The notes beneath the pieces are model-generated. The model ran no database searches. It saw only the letters and a program-made list of their open reading frames with translations, and was not told the DNA's origin. Position numbers and translations under genes: made by a program. From assembly GCA_934654775.1 (NCBI GenBank), contig CAKUGR010000002.1, positions 111,116-175,115 of the forward strand: 64,000 nucleotides of DNA, given 5' to 3'. This document shows positions 59,385-64,000 of the stretch, piece after piece (the first letter of the stretch is position 1; every line of letters starts with the position of its first letter). The DNA is from an uncultured Collinsella sp. Lineage in GTDB: Bacteria > Actinomycetota > Coriobacteriia > Coriobacteriales > Coriobacteriaceae.

Positions 59385-62300
59385 CTACTCAGCGCGATGG
59401 CGCAGTTTTTCGATCGCGGCGGCGATCAGCGCCAGCAGGCCAGTTCCGCCAAGTGCGGCGACGGTAACGGCCGTGCTGTCGCCCGTCTGGGCCAGGTTCC
59501 CAGCGGCAGCCTTCTTACCGTTCTTCTTCGCATCCGAAGCCGGCTTGACATCAGACTTGCCGCCGTTGTCCTTGCCGTCCGTCGGCTTCTGCTCAACGAC
59601 CGGCTCAACAACCTCAACGGTCACCGAAGCGGTGAACTGCGAAGGTGCCGGCACCTCAGTGGCAGGACCATCGTCAGCAAGCGACATCGCCACAGCCCCG
59701 CCGTCAACATCCATCGTTGCCGTAATGACAACGGTGCCATTCTTGAAGGCCTTGACCTTGCCGTTCTCCACCGCCGCAATGGTCGGGTCGGACGAGGTCC
59801 ACTTCACGGAACCGCGCAGCATCGCGCCGTCGGCCGCGTTGCTCGCCGCGGCGGCCAGGTCGATCTCCTTGCCACGCTCGACCTTGAGCGTGGTCTCGGC
59901 GGTCGTAGCCTTACCGTTCTGGTCGACAATCACCATGCCGTCGGCAGCCGGACGCGGCTTAACACGCACCGCGCAGCTGACCGCCAGCTCCGTACCATGA
60001 ACCTTACCGGTTACCGTCACATCGTCGGCGCCCCAGTTCAGCGCGGGCACGTTCTCCCAATCGACGTCGTAATCCTTCTGGCTACCGTCCTTCATGGTCA
60101 CAGCGACTTTCTTGGGCAGCGCCTTCAGAACCTCATCGGGCGAGCTGAACTCAAACACCTCAACGGAATCCAGCGTCGCGGGCGTTACAGGAATGTTCGA
60201 GTCCTTCTCGGACACGGTAACGGTAGCCGTCACCGTGGCAGAACCGGTCTCGTCCTTCACGGTACCCGTAACGACAATGTCACCGAGCTCACCGAGAGCC
60301 TTCTGGGTCAGTGCGCTCGTATCCCACGTAATGTCCAGATCCTTAGCGGAGCCGTCAGAATACGTCGCGCTCGCCTGCTTGGGCAGATGGGCCACGACGT
60401 CGGCAACCTTGTCGTCGCGCTTGGCGGCGATGTTCCCGGCGCCCTCGGCAAGCGACGCACTCTTGATGACCGGCTTGACCGCAACGGTCGCCGTCACCGC
60501 AAAGCCGCCCTGCTCGGTGGTGCCGTGCACCGTGAGCGTCTTGCCCGTCGTGGCGATATCGGCGGTGGGGACATCGGTCCACGTAATGGCGGACGAAACC
60601 TCAGTCTTGCCGTCGGCCATCACCACCATCGCCTTGAGGCCCGCAAGCGCCTTAGCAATGTCCTCGGAAGAGGCACCGTCAAGCACCGGCTGCTCAAGCG
60701 TCAGGCTGTCATTCTTCACGTGATGAGGAATCTCGCGCTTGGGCGTCTCGACGACCAGCTTGCAAGTGGCTTTGAGCGTTGTGCCCTCAACGGACCCTTC
60801 GATCGTGTGCTCGCCGACGGCGGCAAGCTGCTTGTCCAGGCCGTCCGTGTTCCACGTAACCGCAGCCAGGTCCGTGTGGCCGTCGGTGTAGGTCACGCCA
60901 ACGGTCTTGGGCAGCTGACCCGTCACCGCATCGGCCTTCACGTCGCGCTCGACCGTAATCTGCGGCGCCTCGGCTACCTTATTGATCGTCGTCGTGGAGG
61001 TAACGACGACCTCGACCGGCAGGTTACCGTTCACCGTTACGCCCTTGGCGACAACGGTGCTGCCATAGGTGGCGGCAGCGGCAGGGACCTCGGTCCACGT
61101 AATCTCAGACCCCGCCGTCGTCTTGCCGTCCTTCATGCGAACGGTCGCCTTCACGCCCTTGAGCGCATCACGCACAGCATCGACCGTTGCACCCTCGGGA
61201 ACGTCAACGCCTGCGACAGGCTCAACGGACGCCGGAATCTCGGCATCGCTCTTTACAACCGTCACCGTACAATTGGCCTTGACCGAAGTGCCCTCAACCG
61301 TGCCCTCGAGCGCAATGTCACCAAGCTTGCCCAGGGCATCCGTCGTGAGCGGAGCCTTATCCCAGGTGACGGCAGCAATCTTCTTTGAGCCGTCGGACAT
61401 GTTGAGGGTCACCTGGGCAGGCAGCGCGATGTCAGCAGCAGCCGTGTTGCGGGCAACCGAAAGCTGGACGCCAACGACGCTCTCAACAACAGGCTTCAGA
61501 TTGATCGTAGCCTTGACATCAAAGTTGCCGACCACGGTCTTACCCGTGACGATAACGCTCGTGCCGTCCTTCTTAATGGTGAGGGCCTGCTTGGGAGCGG
61601 TCCAGTCAATCTTTGAATCGACCTCGGAGCCGTCCTTCATGGCGACCTTAACGGTCTTGGGCAGCGCAGCCACAACGGCATCGGGCTTCGCGCCGTCGTC
61701 GACCGTCACGGCGTCAACCGTGCCGGCCAGGTGATCAGGAATCTCGCGCAGCGGCTTGACGACCTTGATCGTGCACTCCGCCTTCTGGTCCGTGCCGGTG
61801 ACCGTGCCCTTAACCGTGACCTTGCCCTCCTTGGCAAAGTCCTCGTCGCCCAGATCCCTAGTGTTCCACTTCACATCGACCGCAGCATCGGAGCCATCGG
61901 AGTAAACCGCAGTGACCTTCGCAGGCAGCTTCTCAAGAGCATCCGCAGCCTTCGTATCGCGCTCGACCTCAATGTCATCAGCGGCGTCAAGGCTCACGAT
62001 ATGCGCGGTTACCTTGACCTTCACCTTTACGGTCATGCCGTTGTCCGTCAGGCCCGTGACCTCAAACTCGTTGCCAGCGCGGCCCAGGCTATCGACCTGA
62101 GACCACTTAACGGGAGTCTCGTTCTTAGTCTTGCCGTCCTTCATGACCACCGTCACCGTGGACGGCAGCATGGCCATCAGGCCCACAACCTTGGCATTGT
62201 CCGCAATCTGAATGTCGGAAATCGCCTCGATGTGATCGGGCGTCTCGGCATCCTGGTCCACCACAGTCACATTGCAGGTCACCTTGGCGCCAATAAGCTT

Positions 62301-64000
62301 AACCATGCCAGTGATCTGCACGGTACCGGTTCCGCCGAGCAGCTTGTCCGTAACGTTGGAAAGGTCCCATGTGTCAATGTCGAGCAGATCGGTTGAGCCG
62401 TCGGAATAGGTCGCCACAACCTGCTTGGGCATCTGCTGGTACAGGTCCTGCTTGGACGTACCCTTGGCCACGCTAAACGACTTAGCCTCGAGCTTGGTAA
62501 TGGTCCGCGGCGCCTCGCGAACGTTAACGTACACGATGGCGTTGACGTTGTCGATGCCTTTGAGCTTGCCGACAAGCTTATAGGTGCCGGTCTCACCAAG
62601 GGGCTCATTGATGTCGAGGCCGTCGGTGTCGGTCCACTTTTCGATCTCAACGCCGCCAGCGTCGCTTTGCGTCATGCGGTATGAACCATCGGAGAACTTC
62701 ACGGTCGCTTGATCAGGAAGCTTCAAAGTCATCCCAACCGTCGTGTTAATCACAAGCGATTCGGGCTGCAGCGCAACCTTTTGAGCCTTCTCGTCGTCAA
62801 CCGTAACCTTCGCGGTCACGACACCGTTCTCATCTACGCCAACCTTCTGGCCTTCATCGTCAACAAGCGCCATAACAGCAGCGCCATCAAAGCCGACAAC
62901 GCGGCCAGTCACATAGAACGTACCAGGCTTCTCATACTTCTCGGGGGCAATCGGATCCCATTCAACGGCAGCATTCGAAACGGAGCCGTCGCTCAGCTTA
63001 ACCGCCATCACAGACGGCATCGCCGGAACGGTACCGGCCTTGGTGGTTACGGCAGTCTCACCGTTATCGAACGCTTTCTCGACACCAGCAATCACAATCT
63101 TGGTTTGGACGGTGACACCGGTGAAGGCGCTATCGCTGTATTGATCAAGCCCGTAGGCATATACCTTACCGGAGACCGTCGTAACTTTACCAGGCTCACC
63201 GGTATAAACCGGAGTGCGAATCTCGTCCCACTGAATCCAAACGTCTCTAACTTTGCCGTCACTCGTGGACGCTGTAACATTCCACGGCAACTCAGGCGTA
63301 ACTCCACTGGCGGTAGTAATGCGCTCGGGAACGCTCATGGACGCAATTGAGCAGACATCGACAGTAACCGTAGCCTCCGCACCACCTGAAAGTTTGCCCT
63401 TAACCTTAAAGGAGCCATCCTTGGCATATGCATCTGGAGAAACTTCATCCCACTTTACATTCTCACGCTGCGGTCCAGTGGACATGTCGTTATCGTAAAC
63501 AACCTCAAGTGAGTTCGGCAGAGCAGGCTCAGTGCCAGGCACGGTCCACACAGTTCCGCCCTGAACAGATGTGGCCCTATTCACAACCTGAACGTTTGCA
63601 GTTACGGGAATATCCACCACACTGTTATTGCCGCCCGTATAGTAAGACAGCTGAGCGGTACCCGAAACGATTCCACCTTGGCTCCAGTCAAACCCCTTTG
63701 TGTTCCATGTCACGGAAGCGTATTTGGAGTGATAGCTTGGATGGTCTTCGATATCAGAGCTCACCAGGTAAACGGTAGTCGGAAGCAGCTCTGAACCATC
63801 ATGGCCTTTAAGAACCTTGATGGTTTCAAGCTCCGCCTTCCAGTTATCCGTAACAACCACATGAATCGTTGTCGGAATATTCGTCCCCGCAACTGTGCCA
63901 GTTATCGTGCAGTTCTCCTTTGGATGGTTGATTTCCGATCTCAGCCGAACACGTTGAGCGGATAGACCGTTCCCGCAGCTAGCCGAACGCCCCCGAGGCC
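59385..64000 (-). CDS. Giant Ig-repeat surface protein with LAQTG anchor (N-terminus outside window)
   Basis: The frame has no stop up to base 64000, so at least 1538 residues are visible and the N-terminus is outside. About 15 tandem Ig-like repeats of 70-100 residues of the Big_4 type occur, each with a P..V.V...DG......W core (for example LPKTVGVTYTDGHTDLAAVT), then one Big_2-like domain near SVKWTSSDPTIAAVENGKVK. The C-terminus has a Lys/Asp-rich wall linker, the sorting motif LAQTG, a hydrophobic stretch (TAVTVAALGGTGLLALIAAA) and RHRAE: a sortase substrate with Ala instead of Pro. Likely an adhesin displayed on the wall. Confidence 0.85.
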   Translation of the reverse strand, partial: PRGRSASCGNGLSAQRVRLRSEINHPKENCTITGTVAGTNIPTTIHVVVTDNWKAELETIKVLKGHDGSELLPTTVYLVSSDIEDHPSYHSKYASVTWNTKGFDWSQGGIVSGTAQLSYYTGGNNSVVDIPVTANVQVVNRATSVQGGTVWTVPGTEPALPNSLEVVYDNDMSTGPQRENVKWDEVSPDAYAKDGSFKVKGKLSGGAEATVTVDVCSIASMSVPERITTASGVTPELPWNVTASTSDGKVRDVWIQWDEIRTPVYTGEPGKVTTVSGKVYAYGLDQYSDSAFTGVTVQTKIVIAGVEKAFDNGETAVTTKAGTVPAMPSVMAVKLSDGSVSNAAVEWDPIAPEKYEKPGTFYVTGRVVGFDGAAVMALVDDEGQKVGVDENGVVTAKVTVDDEKAQKVALQPESLVINTTVGMTLKLPDQATVKFSDGSYRMTQSDAGGVEIEKWTDTDGLDINEPLGETGTYKLVGKLKGIDNVNAIVYVNVREAPRTITKLEAKSFSVAKGTSKQDLYQQMPKQVVATYSDGSTDLLDIDTWDLSNVTDKLLGGTGTVQITGMVKLIGAKVTCNVTVVDQDAETPDHIEAISDIQIADNAKVVGLMAMLPSTVTVVMKDGKTKNETPVKWSQVDSLGRAGNEFEVTGLTDNGMTVKVKVKVTAHIVSLDAADDIEVERDTKAADALEKLPAKVTAVYSDGSDAAVDVKWNTRDLGDEDFAKEGKVTVKGTVTGTDQKAECTIKVVKPLREIPDHLAGTVDAVTVDDGAKPDAVVAALPKTVKVAMKDGSEVDSKIDWTAPKQALTIKKDGTSVIVTGKTVVGNFDVKATINLKPVVESVVGVQLSVARNTAAADIALPAQVTLNMSDGSKKIAAVTWDKAPLTTDALGKLGDIALEGTVEGTSVKANCTVTVVKSDAEIPASVEPVAGVDVPEGATVDAVRDALKGVKATVRMKDGKTTAGSEITWTEVPAAAATYGSTVVAKGVTVNGNLPVEVVVTSTTTINKVAEAPQITVERDVKADAVTGQLPKTVGVTYTDGHTDLAAVTWNTDGLDKQLAAVGEHTIEGSVEGTTLKATCKLVVETPKREIPHHVKNDSLTLEQPVLDGASSEDIAKALAGLKAMVVMADGKTEVSSAITWTDVPTADIATTGKTLTVHGTTEQGGFAVTATVAVKPVIKSASLAEGAGNIAAKRDDKVADVVAHLPKQASATYSDGSAKDLDITWDTSALTQKALGELGDIVVTGTVKDETGSATVTATVTVSEKDSNIPVTPATLDSVEVFEFSSPDEVLKALPKKVAVTMKDGSQKDYDVDWENVPALNWGADDVTVTGKVHGTELAVSCAVRVKPRPAADGMVIVDQNGKATTAETTLKVERGKEIDLAAAASNAADGAMLRGSVKWTSSDPTIAAVENGKVKAFKNGTVVITATMDVDGGAVAMSLADDGPATEVPAPSQFTASVTVEVVEPVVEQKPTDGKDNGGKSDVKPASDAKKNGKKAAAGNLAQTGDSTAVTVAALGGTGLLALIAAAIEKLRHRAE

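Noticed and set aside
59373-61388. 671-codon plus-strand frame over the surface protein
   Set aside because: Antisense to the Ig-repeat gene; its Arg/His-rich composition is typical of a shadow frame.

Overview
The window looks like a chromosome segment of a high-GC gut actinobacterium of the class Coriobacteriia, most likely Collinsella. The reasons are the codon use of the core genes, frequent TTG/GTG starts behind strong Shine-Dalgarno (SD) sequences, a LoaP-type NusG ahead of a polysaccharide operon, a LAQTG cell-wall-anchored Ig-repeat protein, and many intergenic palindromes built around GGGACGGGG. The species assignment is inference from pattern memory; no search was run.

Layout: 1-10.1 kb (minus strand) holds the cell-shape/elongasome operon mreB-mreC-mreD-mrdA(PBP2)-rodA followed by a DUF697 protein cut by the window edge, with TPR, cyclophilin and zinc-ribbon genes upstream. 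10.3-13.2 kb holds a CtpE-like P-type ATPase with a lysine-rich tail and a tRNA-Arg(CCG). 13.4-22.0 kb (plus) is a nearly complete aromatic amino acid supercluster: aroF, tyrA, aroB, aroA, aroC, pheA, a fused aroE-aroK and aroQ, covering all seven shikimate steps plus both the Phe and Tyr branches. glf (UDP-galactopyranose mutase) follows.

23.2-38.1 kb is an AT-richer accessory island that reads as a defence island: an Abi_2 remnant and an intact Abi_2 HEPN gene with a structured leader, a DUF4238 gene broken by one in-frame TGA, a three-gene module resembling the ABC-three-component systems (nuclease-like protein, middle component, SMC-like ATPase), an unknown protein paired with a ClpB-like AAA+ ATPase, and a minus-strand cluster of DUF4062, inositol-monophosphatase-like, ThsB-like TIR, small Pro-rich, three-TM membrane, caspase-like and tail-anchored proteins. 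The TIR plus caspase plus membrane-protein combination is the most interesting candidate system. The island ends at an internally deleted IS256-type element (38.5-39.1 kb).

39.3-50.6 kb (minus) is a surface polysaccharide operon led by a LoaP-like antiterminator. Its promoter lies between inverted repeats, which raises the possibility of an invertible switch. It continues with the initiating sugar transferase, three glycosyltransferases, a pyruvyl-transferase/ferredoxin-like pair, WecB, a Wzy-like polymerase and a Wzx-like flippase. 50.9-53.4 kb holds thrS and a small zinc-ribbon membrane protein.

53.45-53.99 kb is a striking noncoding array: seven 80-bp units, each a pair of inverted arms (TCTCAATCTGTAACA and its complement) exactly 25 bp apart, with conserved arms and diverged interiors. 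54.2-57.4 kb is a GlpA-like / FAD oxidoreductase / DUF1667 operon, 57.9-59.0 kb an M24 aminopeptidase, and 59.4-64.0 kb a giant Ig-repeat surface protein running off the window. Long-armed palindromes recur throughout in at least two families.
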